A DNA stretch of 64,000 nt. Origin: Diphasiastrum complanatum (lineage: Eukaryota; Streptophyta; Lycopodiopsida; Lycopodiales; Lycopodiaceae). Positions 36,994-46,565 of this stretch are shown here, in pieces. A model generated the notes under the pieces. It ran no database searches, had not been told where the DNA came from, and worked only from the letters and a program-made list of their open reading frames with translations. The position numbers and the translations under genes were made by a program. The stretch is taken from positions 54,442,169 through 54,506,168 of the forward strand of contig CM055099.1 of the NCBI GenBank assembly GCA_029204225.1. The letters are read 5' to 3'. Each line of letters starts with the position of its first letter. Positions within the stretch are counted from its first letter, which is position 1.

Positions 36994-37707
36994 TCTACAA
37001 AGCCTTTTCAACTTGTACATTCGAATATTCATGGATCTACTACAATTAGCAATAGTGGAGCTAAGGTGTATGTAACATTCCATGATAATTTTAGTAGATT
37101 TTGTTGGATCTATCTACTAAAGAGCAAGGATGAAGTGTATGATGTCTTTATCAAGTTCAAGAATGCAAGGAAAAACCAATTTTCCACAAAGATCAAGTGC
37201 TTGAGGAGTGACAATGGTGGTGAGTACATATCTACCAAGTTCAAGGCCTTTTGTGATGAGCATGGGATCAAGAGAGAGTATACAACATCAAGGACCTCAC
37301 AACAAAATGGAGTGGCTGATAGGAAGAATAGGACTTTATGTGAAAGTGCTAAAGCTATGAGGTTAATTGCTAATCTTGACAAACCACTTTGGGATCAATC
37401 TTTGTTGTGTGCCAATATTTTCTTGTGCAATAGGTGTTCGAGTGCTATTTTGGATGGAAGGACACCTTTTGGGATGCTATTCAAGAGGAGGCCGAGTGTC
37501 AACTTTCTAAGAACCTTTGGATGCACATGCTATGTCAACATTACTCTTGATGATAGGACCAAGGAGGATCCATCTTCAAGAAAAGATATTTTTGTTGGAT
37601 ATAGTGAGGTGAGTAAAGCCTACAAGGTTTACATTCCTTCTACTAACAAAGTGATTGTTAGTAGAGATGTCATTTTTGATGAGGGAATTATTCCAAAAGT
37701 GTCTTAA
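36994..37707 (+). pseudogene. Copia integrase core and tail (family D)
   Basis: The first DDE motif reads LVHSNIHG (Asp to Asn, near 37020), the second RSDNGGEY is intact, and the third reads NGVADRKN (Glu to Asp). Two of three catalytic residues are changed, so the enzyme is very likely dead. The open frame proper is 37066-37707: FCWIYLLKSKDEVYDVFIKF, LDGRTPFGMLFKRRPSVNFL and YKVYIPSTNKVIVSRDVIFD. Confidence 0.88.
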
Positions 37708-37992
37708 AGCATGATTGATGGTAGTGTGGATGGATCTAATATTCTTGATGTTGATGAAAAGGATCCTACTTTGGATGGTGATGATGATGGACCTTCATCA
37801 AGTCAAAAGCCAAGGAGAACATCAAGATAAAGACAAGTACCTTCAAGGCTCACATATGATCAAAAGGGTAAGCAAGCAGTTTTTGGAAATTATGTTGCTT
37901 TTCTAACCTCTTTGGATGTGCCTACAAGTGTAGATCAAGCAAGTAAAGAAGAGGAGTGGATCCAAGCAATGGATCTTGAGTATTAAGCTCTT
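37708..37992 (+). pseudogene. Integrase-RT linker and RT entry (family D)
   Basis: Reading frames give SSSQKPRRTSR, stop, RQVPSRLTYDQKGKQAVFGN, YVAFLTSLDVPTSVDQASKE and EEWIQAMDLEY, stop, ALMKSGT. This is the conserved run-in to copia RT (WxxAMxxEYxALxxNGTW). The sequence leaves RT similarity right after SGT, where LV.LP is expected. Confidence 0.75.
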
Positions 37993-38910
37993 ATGAAGAG
38001 TGGAACACCTTTTGGAGGATCTTTTTGTGTACATGGAGCTATGCAAGTGGATGGATGTTATCTTGTTGTAAAATCAAGTAATGGATCTGGAAAACAAATT
38101 TTTTTCAATGACTTTGATGGTCAAGTTGAAGATCAAGAGGTTGATCTCAAAGCGCTTCAACTAGTCAAAAGGGAAGTTGGCAATTTGGAGCTAGTCAAGA
38201 ACATCAAAGGAGAGGTAATTGGCAAAGATGTTATGGATCTGTTTTTGCAACTTATTGAAGACTCAAGTAAGGTCAAAGGAAAAGCAAGAAAGTGCTGTTC
38301 AAGTTTACTTTACTTGTTCTATCTCATGATTGAGCAATTTCATGTGGATGTGTGCAAATTGTCAAGATATGGTAAAACTAGCTACACTGGTGAGCATTGT
38401 TTTGATGTTGGATTTGTACTAGCATTCTTGGATGGTTTTGCTGATGGAAATGAAGCTATTGGAGGTTCATTATTTCACTCATTCATGGCCAAGTCATCAA
38501 ATGTTGATGGCATCTTATGGCAAGATGTAGATGGAGGCTCATTTATGGAGTATCATGGTGGATACAAGGAAACAAAGGACAAAGGAGGAGGAGACATGCA
38601 AGCAAAAGTTGATCACTCACATTTATTGTTTGTTTGTTGTATTTTTCCAGAGAGTTCAGAGTTGGAAGCATGGTGGAATCATTTCATTTACATTCTATGT
38701 GATTCTTCATGTCTCATTGAAGTGGTATTGCAAAATTTTGTGAGAGAGCAAGTCATTGCAAAGGAGGTGGAGCTTCAACATGTGTCTTCAAGGGAATGTG
38801 TAGCTGATATCTTCACCAAAGCATTGGGAAAGGACTTGTTCATGAATCATAGGACTTCACTTGGAGTGCTTTCAAAGTCTATGCTAAAACTAGTTGAAGA
38901 GGGAGTGTGA
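37993..38910 (+). CDS. Open frame replacing copia RT/RNase H, with RNase H tail
   Basis: 305 codons, open. Residues 1-6 (MKSGTP) are the end of the RT entry. Residues about 7-245 match no copia RT or RNase H motif: no LDVSNAFLNG, YVDD or SDSDFA. They include acidic and basic stretches (FFNDFDGQVEDQEVDLKALQ, KGKARKCCSSLLYLFYLMIE) and a Gly/Asp-rich part. From about residue 246 the copia tail resumes: NFVREQVIAKEVELQHVSSR, then ADIFTKALGKDLFMNHRTSL. The stop overlaps the LTR start. An uninterrupted frame in an element whose other genes are broken is notable, but translation is unproven. I do not recognise the inserted domain. Confidence 0.6.
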   Translation: MKSGTPFGGSFCVHGAMQVDGCYLVVKSSNGSGKQIFFNDFDGQVEDQEVDLKALQLVKREVGNLELVKNIKGEVIGKDVMDLFLQLIEDSSKVKGKARKCCSSLLYLFYLMIEQFHVDVCKLSRYGKTSYTGEHCFDVGFVLAFLDGFADGNEAIGGSLFHSFMAKSSNVDGILWQDVDGGSFMEYHGGYKETKDKGGGDMQAKVDHSHLLFVCCIFPESSELEAWWNHFIYILCDSSCLIEVVLQNFVREQVIAKEVELQHVSSRECVADIFTKALGKDLFMNHRTSLGVLSKSMLKLVEEGV

Positions 38911-39560
38911 AAGATTCAACTAGTTTGATCATTTTGTCAATATCTCCATATTTGACATATTGAGGCCAAAACTTGTTTTAGACTTAGATATTGACTTTTC
39001 AAAGTTCATTAGTCTAGATTTCATTTTAATAAACACTCATTGAAAGTGTGGGAAAGTTAGAATGCGAGTTTGAGTAGATTCAAATTTGAATAACTGGGTA
39101 CATTGAATCTAGACCCAAAAATAGTAGGGTTTGCATTTCGGAGGGAAAGCCAAGTAGCCAAATAGGGTATGGACCTATTATAAATGGATGTAACCCATGG
39201 AGAGAGTGATATTATCTCTTCTCTATCTCATTTCATGCTTATGCATGGTTCTCTTGGGCTCTACAATCCATTGGTGCACTATATTGGTGGTTGCTTGCAA
39301 TTCTATGTGTAGAATGATCTATATTTGCTATTTTTGGATCCACACATATGAAATACAGTAGCTTGTTGGTTTTGTAATTGGACAACAACATTACTTCATC
39401 ATTTCATTCAATTTTGATCAAGTTCTATTAGTGTTTGCATCTCATTTTGTGTGTAGATGCTGATTTTTCTACATTGGTGAGATTGGTAGTGTATTTCTCT
39501 TTCTAACCAAAGATCTTTCAAGTGGATTGGATCATAATGATCTGAAATCCTTCACATGGA
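38906..39560 (+). repeat. LTR-derived arm of family D (plus orientation)
   Basis: Starts TGTGAAAGATTCAACTAG right after the purine-rich GAAGAGGGAG. The whole stretch to 'gatctgaaatccttcacatgg' is repeated in inverted form at 39925-40582. The true LTR end inside it is not clear. Confidence 0.75.
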
Positions 39561-39575
39561 ACTCATGGGAAGAGA

Positions 39576-39579
<4 letters not shown>

Positions 39580-39652
<73 letters not shown>
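39580..39652. repeat. (CT)n microsatellite, ~36 units
   Basis: Uninterrupted CT run between two LTR-derived pieces. Confidence 0.95.
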
Positions 39653-39656
<4 letters not shown>

Positions 39657-39930
39657 CATGCTTATACATGATTCTCTTTGGGTCATCTATCCTTTGTTTC
39701 AGTATATTGGTGATATCTTTCAATTTTGTGTGTAGAATGTTCATTAAATGCTATACTCGGATCCACATGTGTAAAATACAATAGGTTACTATTTTTGTAC
39801 AGACGACAACTTCATTTCATGTTTTGATTGATGTTTGATCAAGACCTATTAGAGTTTGCATCTCATTCATAGTGTAGATGTTGATTTTTCTACATTGGCA
39901 AGGTTGGTGATTTGCTTGTCTTTCTAACCA
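39653..39930 (+). repeat. Second, diverged partial family D LTR copy
   Basis: From 'catttcatgctta' it follows 39230-39510 in the same orientation with many changes, ending 'ggtgatttgcttgtctttctaacc'. It is a tandem partial copy located in the loop of the inverted repeat. Confidence 0.7.
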
Positions 39931-40582
39931 TGTAAAGGATTTCAGATCATTATGATCCAATCCACTTGAAAGATATTTGATTAGAAAGAGAAATACACTA
40001 CCAATCTCACCAATGTAGAAAAATCAGCATCTACACACAAAATGAGATGCAAACACTAATAGAACTTTATCGAACTTGAATGAAATGATGAAGTACTATT
40101 GATGTCTATACAAAACCAGCAAGATACTGTATTTCACACGTGTGGATCCGAGAATAACAAATATAGATCATTCTACACATAGAATTGCAAGCAATCACCA
40201 ATATAGTGCACCAATGGATAGTAGAACCCAGGAGAACCATGTATAGGCATGAAATGAGATAGAGAAGAGGAAATATCACTCTCTCCACGAGTTACATCCA
40301 TTTATAACAAGTCCAAACCCTATTTGGCCACTTGGCTTTCCCTCCAAAATTCTAACCGTACTATTTTTTGGTCTAGATTCAATGTACCCAAAGTTCAAAT
40401 TTGAATCTACTCAAAACTCGCCTTCTAACATTCCCACACTTTCAAAAAGTGTTTATTCAAATGACATTTAGACTAATGAACTTTGAAAAGTCAATCTCTA
40501 AGTCTAAAAACCAAGTGGCCTCAATATGCCAAATAAGAAAATATAGCAAATATGATGAAACTGGTTGAATCTTTCACACTCC
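39925..40582 (-). repeat. LTR-derived arm of family D (minus orientation)
   Basis: Reverse complement of 38906-39560 with high identity. The LTR start reads TGTGAAAGATTCAACCAG from 40582 downward. A CACACGTGTG palindrome is at 40135-40144. With the plus arm it makes a ~650-bp inverted repeat. Confidence 0.85.
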
Positions 40583-40587
40583 ATTCT

Positions 40588-40815
40588 TTTATAGTAGGTC
40601 CAAACCTAATTTGAAACTTTGGTTTCCCTCCATAATGAAAAGCCCTACTATTTTTGTGACTAGATTCAATGTCTCTCAAATTGAATCTACTCGTGTTCTA
40701 CACTTTCCCACACTTTCCAAAAGTGTTTATTCTAATGCTTTTAGACTGATATAACTTTGAGAAGTCAAACTCTAAGTCTAATATGAAATTGGCCTCAATT
40801 GCTACCAATCTCTCC
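40588..40815 (-). repeat. Partial family D LTR, minus orientation
   Basis: Diverged copy of the LTR interior (from the 'tcaattgaggcc' region to 'tataaaagaatgg'), lying just upstream, in minus sense, of the 40582 LTR start. Confidence 0.65.
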
Positions 40816-40830
40816 AAAACTAGATCTACT

Positions 40831-43506
40831 TCACATCAAATGATGGAGTATGGGCAAAGTTAGAATCAAACAAACCTCTTGAATAGAAATTTGCTCCCTT
40901 GCAACACATCCAACTTGGTTAGCAATAACACAAGCATCAAGTTTGAACAACTTCCCTTGCCTTTTACCTTTTCCAATCAAGACATCCTTCCTTTTGATCA
41001 AACAAGCATCTCCATCAACCTCCACCTTGAGGCCCTTACTTAGCATTTGACTCACACTAAGCAAATTCTTGGTAATAGATGGAATAAACAAGACATCCTC
41101 CAAATGAACATTCCTATTTGTAGAGAGAGAAATAGGAATTGTGCCAATCCCTTTGATTGCACACTCACCATCATTGGCCGTGTAGATCACTGTCTTGTCA
41201 TCTCCATATGCCAACAAAGAAGTGAAGTACTCTTTGTGAAAGGTCATGTGTGAACTTGCTCCACTATCAATCCACCAAGGATCTAGATCTCCATCATTAG
41301 CAAGCATACATGAAGACATCACAAAAGCATCATCATTTGCATCTTGCACATCCAAACCATCTTCATCAAGAGTAAGATTACCTTGCTTGTCTCCTTGATC
41401 TCTCTTCTTCTTGTAGCACTCACTTGCAAAGTGTCCTTTGATGCCACAATAGAAGCACTTGAGCTTTGATCTATCCTTCTTTTTGCCACTTGAAGAAGCA
41501 TCCACTTGATCTTGCCCTTTAGACCACTTGCTTTTGGTTTTGCCCTTGAATTTGCCCTTTGTGAACATAGCATCCTCTTGAAGTGTCGATGTAGATCCAC
41601 CTCTTGCTTGAAGCCTATATTCCTCATTGATCAAGATCTCTTGAATTTGCTTCATCATGGAGCGTGCACTCTCCATAATAGTTCTGTTTTTCCATTCAGC
41701 TATACCATTACTATGCAGCGTGTGTGACTGTGTGAATTGTCTTTTAATGTAGTGTTCTTTGCAAAAGTCTTCAAAATCATCAGATTTATATTCACCCCCT
41801 CTATCAAATCTTAGCACTTTCATGCGTGCCTCTAGTTGGTTCTCTACCAAAGTTTTGAACTCCTTGAAGCGAGTAAAAGCGTCAGATTTCTTCTTCAAGA
41901 AATAAATCCGTGTCCTTCTAGAGTGATCATCTATGTAAGTCATAAAATAATATGCTTTCCCCAATGACATGGTCTTCATTGGGCCGCACAGGTCGCTGTG
42001 AATTAGTTCCAGCCGTTTCTTAGCTCTTGCAGCTCCACCCTTTTTGAATGTCTCTCTGTGATGTTTTCCCATGATGCATCCTTCACATATTGCATGGTGA
42101 TAATCCTGCAATGCTGGTAACCCTATTACCATCTTCAGCTTCACCATCAATCTCAAGCTCCCATAGTTCAAATGACCAAGTTTTTTGTGCCATAACTCGG
42201 ATTGAGATGCTGTTGAGATAGCCAAACCATATTCACCTAGTTTTGCAGCATCCAATTTATAAAGGCCACAGTTACTATCTCTATAACCCTTCGCCACCAC
42301 TTTGTGGTTATGGTTCGTATCCTTCATAAGGCATCCATCCTTGACAAATTCAACTTTAAGATGTTGATTTGCCATTACACCAACAGAAAGCAAACTCTTT
42401 TTGAGTCTAGGAACATGAAGTACATTAGGGATATTTTTAATTTTGCCATCAGGAAATTGCACAGGTACATTGCCCACACCCTGTATCTGGCATTCCTCTC
42501 CATTGGCTTGAGTGACCTTATCCCCATCATGGATTGGTGAGAATTTTTCAAACCAATCACGTTTTCCGGTCATATGCCTTGTGGCGCCTGAATCTATGAA
42601 CCATCTGGCACCATCATCAACTTGGGATGCCAATGCCGATGAGAAAACACATGTTTTGTCATCTTCTCCATCATCTTCGGCAATGTTTCCTTGTTGAGTC
42701 ACTTTTCCCGCCTTTATGTCTGCTTTCTTCTTATAACACTCGCGTGCCCAATGGCCCGGTTTGTGGCAATAGTAACATTTTTCTTTCTTCTTCTTTTTCC
42801 CTTTTGATGACGATTCTCCTTCGTCGTCATCATCCTTGGATTTCTTAGGAATCCTTTTCCATCCTTTCTGATTGCCTTTAGCAAGCAAGGCTTGATCCTC
42901 CTGTGGAGTTTGTCTTGACTTCACCACTTCGCGACGTTGCTCTTCTTGCAACATGATTCCGTGGAAGTCTTCAAAAATAGGCAACCTCTCCCTCGAAGCA
43001 ATGCCGCTCACAAACATCTGTAGCCCTTTCGAGACACTGCTCGTTGTGGTATGTACCAATTCAATATCTCTGATTGGTTCTCCAATTGCCACAAGTTGAT
43101 CTCTCAGCTCCTTTATCCTGGTGAAGAAGGATCCCATTGATTCATTTTCTTCCATCCTTACTGTGTTCAATCTTGACTTCAAGAACATGGCTCGAACTGG
43201 ATTGCAAGTTTGAAATTGCATTCTAAGAGCTTCCCAAGCTCCCCTAGCCGTCGTGGCATCACTTATGTGAGTGATCACATGGTCTTTCATTGAAAGATTG
43301 ATCAAGGATAATGCTCTCTGTGCCTTTTTATCAAAGGCCCTTATGTCACCTGGAGTGGTATTTGGTCGGACTTCAATACCTACCACGATTTTCCAGAACT
43401 CTTTTTCCATCAAAATGCTCTTCATTTTGAATTTCCAGATGTTGTAGTTAGAAGCCCCATCAAGTTTGCTTGCATCACCCAAAATTGCGTCATTGATGTT
43501 TGCCAT
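40831..43506 (-). CDS. Chimeric copia polyprotein: family C gag-PR-IN fused to family D gag-PR
   Basis: One 891-codon frame without a stop. Residues 1-240: a gag unlike families A/B (DGASNYNIWKFKMKSILMEK). Knuckle CYYCHKPGHWAREC at 244-257. Protease DSGATRH from 305. Finger H440/H444 and C474/C477. Integrase triad D505, D568, E604, all present. At about residue 620 (near 41647) the sequence jumps to family D gag: QEILINEEYR, second knuckle CFYCGIKGHFASEC at 684-697, second protease DSGASSH from 747 and the protease tail to about 870. The integrase C-terminus, RT and RNase H are absent. It has two knuckles and two proteases in one protein. The fusion is in frame, and the D part (DSG) is better preserved than the plus-strand D copy (DSR). 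Whether it is translated is unknown. Confidence 0.88.
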   Translation of the reverse strand: MANINDAILGDASKLDGASNYNIWKFKMKSILMEKEFWKIVVGIEVRPNTTPGDIRAFDKKAQRALSLINLSMKDHVITHISDATTARGAWEALRMQFQTCNPVRAMFLKSRLNTVRMEENESMGSFFTRIKELRDQLVAIGEPIRDIELVHTTTSSVSKGLQMFVSGIASRERLPIFEDFHGIMLQEEQRREVVKSRQTPQEDQALLAKGNQKGWKRIPKKSKDDDDEGESSSKGKKKKKEKCYYCHKPGHWARECYKKKADIKAGKVTQQGNIAEDDGEDDKTCVFSSALASQVDDGARWFIDSGATRHMTGKRDWFEKFSPIHDGDKVTQANGEECQIQGVGNVPVQFPDGKIKNIPNVLHVPRLKKSLLSVGVMANQHLKVEFVKDGCLMKDTNHNHKVVAKGYRDSNCGLYKLDAAKLGEYGLAISTASQSELWHKKLGHLNYGSLRLMVKLKMVIGLPALQDYHHAICEGCIMGKHHRETFKKGGAARAKKRLELIHSDLCGPMKTMSLGKAYYFMTYIDDHSRRTRIYFLKKKSDAFTRFKEFKTLVENQLEARMKVLRFDRGGEYKSDDFEDFCKEHYIKRQFTQSHTLHSNGIAEWKNRTIMESARSMMKQIQEILINEEYRLQARGGSTSTLQEDAMFTKGKFKGKTKSKWSKGQDQVDASSSGKKKDRSKLKCFYCGIKGHFASECYKKKRDQGDKQGNLTLDEDGLDVQDANDDAFVMSSCMLANDGDLDPWWIDSGASSHMTFHKEYFTSLLAYGDDKTVIYTANDGECAIKGIGTIPISLSTNRNVHLEDVLFIPSITKNLLSVSQMLSKGLKVEVDGDACLIKRKDVLIGKGKRQGKLFKLDACVIANQVGCVAREQISIQEVCLILTLPILHHLM

Positions 43507-44884
43507 CTCCGAACTGCTGAAAACTTCACCTGTAGGCTATAAAGTGTATGCTAGAGCCAATCGCGATGTCAGAAATTGATAATAATGACCTGCAATTTTT
43601 AGCTTACTAGGCCACCCGCCACTCTTTCGCCAAATTAAAAGCCAAACTGGCATCGTTTTCCAAAATGCTTCACGTCACCAACTCCCGGCTTCCTGCCCAA
43701 TGGAATGGTGAAATCACTTCTGGCGCACTTTGAACACTTTCTCCATGACAATCACTCTATTTTGGTGTACTGTACTTGCAGGTACAGTTAGGGTGCCCTT
43801 CGTTTGGAGGCTATAGCCTTTCGTTTGGTCAAAATAGGCTAAAGGAGGTGAAAATAAGGGCAATTTGAGTTTTTGAACTGTTTCTTCAGTGTGAGGAAAC
43901 TTCACCCTTCAAAGACTTGGGACCCAACAACTTTTTCAGTTTGAAGATTTTTAATGAAGTTGCAATGCACTTTGCACTTCAAACCCCTTCAGACTTTTTC
44001 ACTTCAATCCAACGGATCCTTTAGATCCAATGACCCACCTATTGTGAAATGACCATCATCGATCTGTATGAATCAAAATCAGACGGTTGTCAACGCGTTT
44101 GTGCGTTGATCAAAGGCCTTCGAAGTACTGAACACTTTGGGCCGCTAGCTGGTGATCACGACTGAGCGCGCGACAACTCCCACGACCTCGCGTCCTCTCT
44201 CTTCCAGCGATAGAGTTTTCTCACTCCTTCACGGGCTATGGCAGCTCCTCATTAATCGCACTAGCTACCTTCCTCCTCCACGGCCAGTCGCGACCTCCCT
44301 ACCGCATAATCGCGCTACCAGGGCGCCCATTCACAGCCTCTCACAGCTTTGAAAACATCCTCCTACAAGGAGATATCTCTGATTTTGTCCCTTGAAATCC
44401 TAGCAATTTTGAAGAGAAGAATATACTGAGCTTTACTCAGGCTTTCCCTGAGCTTTCCTTTGCAGCTCCTAGCTGACTGAGGTCGCCCTACTGTAGGTTA
44501 TCTTATGCTCCAAACTGCTCTTCAAACGGTATTCGATTGGATTCAAACCAATCACAAATGCCAAGCAATAGTTTGAAGTATGCATTTGAAATGAGCTAGA
44601 CATGAGTATTGTATCATGCCTAGGTCCTATGTGTTGTACTTTTGGGATGACATTCAATGATAGGCTTTGTCCTACTCTAAGGTTACCCTAGTATAGTCTA
44701 TGTAACAAACCTACTAAAGTCTATGAAAATAGGTCTTAGAGTTAGCTCTTAACTCATGCTCACTCTATGTGGTAACCCATGGTAAAGGTGCCACATGGGA
44801 TGGATTAGCATTACACTAATTATGATTAAGAAACTTGTTTAGGCAAGGAAGAGGCCCTTTTTGATTTCAAAAAGGCCCCTAATG
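43507..44884. other. Leader of the family C element, then unrecognised spacer
   Basis: On the minus strand the first few hundred bases upstream of 43506 should be leader of the family C element, but no clear iMet primer site or LTR end is visible. 44150-44350 is less AT-rich and has a short open frame with no recognisable domain. A near-perfect hairpin (GGCCCTTTTTGA, then its complement with one bulge) lies at about 44853-44879. Confidence 0.45.
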
Positions 44885-45802
44885 CAAGATAAGCACATAC
44901 TACAAATCATATGTGGAGGCACTCATGCTACATAGAAAACTTTAAATGTCAACTGACTCGCCATTTACCTTTTGCATTGTTTAGGTGCCAATTGTTTTAT
45001 GCCTTGAAAGTTGAATTCTATATTTTGTCTATTTGTGAAAAAATATATAAGACATTTATTCTAGGAGGGTGGCATATTAACTTCCATCAATAAAAGCCAC
45101 TTATCTTCAAGATTTCATTGATGAGGGCTCGCTATTTCCAAGATTCCATCCATGAGAAATGCTTGAAAATTACAATCATTCATATTTGTAGAAAAAAATC
45201 AAGTTTTTTCTATTGTGTCCTAGGTGAGGATGGTCAACAAGGTTGGCATGGACCATCCATTTATGTAAGATGTTAGTTGACACACATAATGTTATGTATT
45301 TAAGTGAGATCACCTTGAAGATTTTGATGATCAATCCATCTCTTATACAAAGCTTCTAATCAAGCTCTTTGGAGGGTGATTTGGTTCAAATTACCTAATG
45401 GCACTGAGCTATCTAGGATGTAGCTAACTTGGATGTGGTATTTGGCATGCATGCAACCATTTGACACCCACCCCTAAAAAATTAGAATGTGTGAGATAAG
45501 TAAAATTTGACATCCTACCACTTGTTTTTATAACTTTTTGTTGATCGACTTCTTTTTGTTGCTCAATCCACCTTTTTTGCCCTAGCTCTGGAGGCCGAGG
45601 TACTGTTATTGATGCCCCGATTTTAACTACAATGTGAAGTCCTTAAATAGCTTGTGTAGAATTAGTCATGAAAGTTATAAAGTAATATTAAGTATGTTTA
45701 CGTAGCATGATGTTTCTAAATAGCCCTAAGAATTTCATTTTTTGTCAGCTTTGATGCACTGATTACCTTTTATAACAAATTTATGATGTTTTTTGCTAAC
45801 AA
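44885..45802. repeat. Dispersed ~1-kb repeat, copy 2
   Basis: Same orientation as 20660-21800 and highly similar, from 'ataagcacatac' to 'gatgttttttgcta'. It lacks about 200 bases present in copy 1. No coding content. Confidence 0.85.
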
Positions 45803-46179
45803 TATGGATCGATCAGTTAGATGTAGGGGTTGAGGGTACAGTGTTGAGCTTGGAGAAAGAATGATTATGCCACCAAGTTAGAAAGGCTATATAGGAAAAG
45901 CTTCGGTGCTTCTGGCACGACCCATGTGACGTTGGTCGTCAGGGAAGCGCGTTTGATCGGATCAACTATCAAGGAAGGACGGTGCCATTCCCATTGACCC
46001 ATTTGAAAAGAGTGATGGTAGCTCAGCTGCGTACGTATGAATGAATCAGGGTGGAAAAGAAAAACGAAGGAGCAGTGAGCAGCCTGGCTTTCAACAACCC
46101 TTAACGCGGATGGCCGAACCAAGTGTCCATGTGTTTACGAATGTGTGTCGGACTCGTGTCCATGTGTTTAGGCTTAGCG
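45803..46179. other. No gene recognised
   Basis: Transition to a GC-rich island. 'gtgtccatgtgttta' occurs twice (about 46122 and 46158). Confidence 0.5.
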
Positions 46180-46565
46180 GCCCTATCCATGTCCACCCCC
46201 CTCACCCGCTGGGGCTTTAGAGCACGGGCCGTGCGTGCGAGAGGTTTGGCCCGGGTGCCCCCCAACACGTGATGCGTGGCCATGCTCGGCTGCCCGCTAA
46301 AATCAGGTCGTGGGTATTTTTGGCGGGCAGTGCCGGCCAGCGAGCCCCCACGGCGCCAGGCAGGGCGGGGTGGTGCCGGGCAGTGGTCCCAGGGGACGTG
46401 TGCGCCGGACAGCCAGGGATGGGCGCCGGGCAGCGGACAGCAGGGCACCACACCGCTGGGCTGCGTTCTCGGGCAGGGCGGGTGGCGCCGGGCTGGGAGC
46501 GTGGCGCCGGGCAGCCAGGGATGGCGTCAGGCAGCAGGGCAACGGGCCAATGGCGCCAGGCACCC
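46180..46565. other. GC-rich, CpG-retaining island with internal repeats
   Basis: Strongly GC-rich against an AT-rich background, with many CpGs. Units such as GGCGCCGGGCAGC and CAGCCAGGGATGG recur (about 46401-46550). Open frames exist on both strands because stop codons are rare at this composition; none shows a domain. A (CA)n tract and a TATA-like CTATATATCC (about 46610) follow. It could be a promoter or LTR of an unseen element; the CpG content argues for young or unmethylated DNA. Confidence 0.6.

Larger units (their letters stand above)
35231..38905 (+). mobile_element. Copia family D element with RT/RNase H replaced
   Basis: Leader, gag, CCHC knuckle, protease, pre-integrase finger and integrase occur in normal order. 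Then, after the first ~15 residues of the RT entry region, an unrelated ~740-bp open segment runs in frame into the last ~60 codons of the normal RNase H tail, followed directly by the 3' LTR. No 5' LTR is visible; the 5' end is placed only roughly. The element encodes no RT and would depend on another copia for reverse transcription. Confidence 0.82.

Noticed and set aside
43507-43620. Primer-binding site of the family C element
   Set aside because: On the minus strand upstream of the gag start only a weak partial match to TGGTATCAGAGCC is present; not enough to call.
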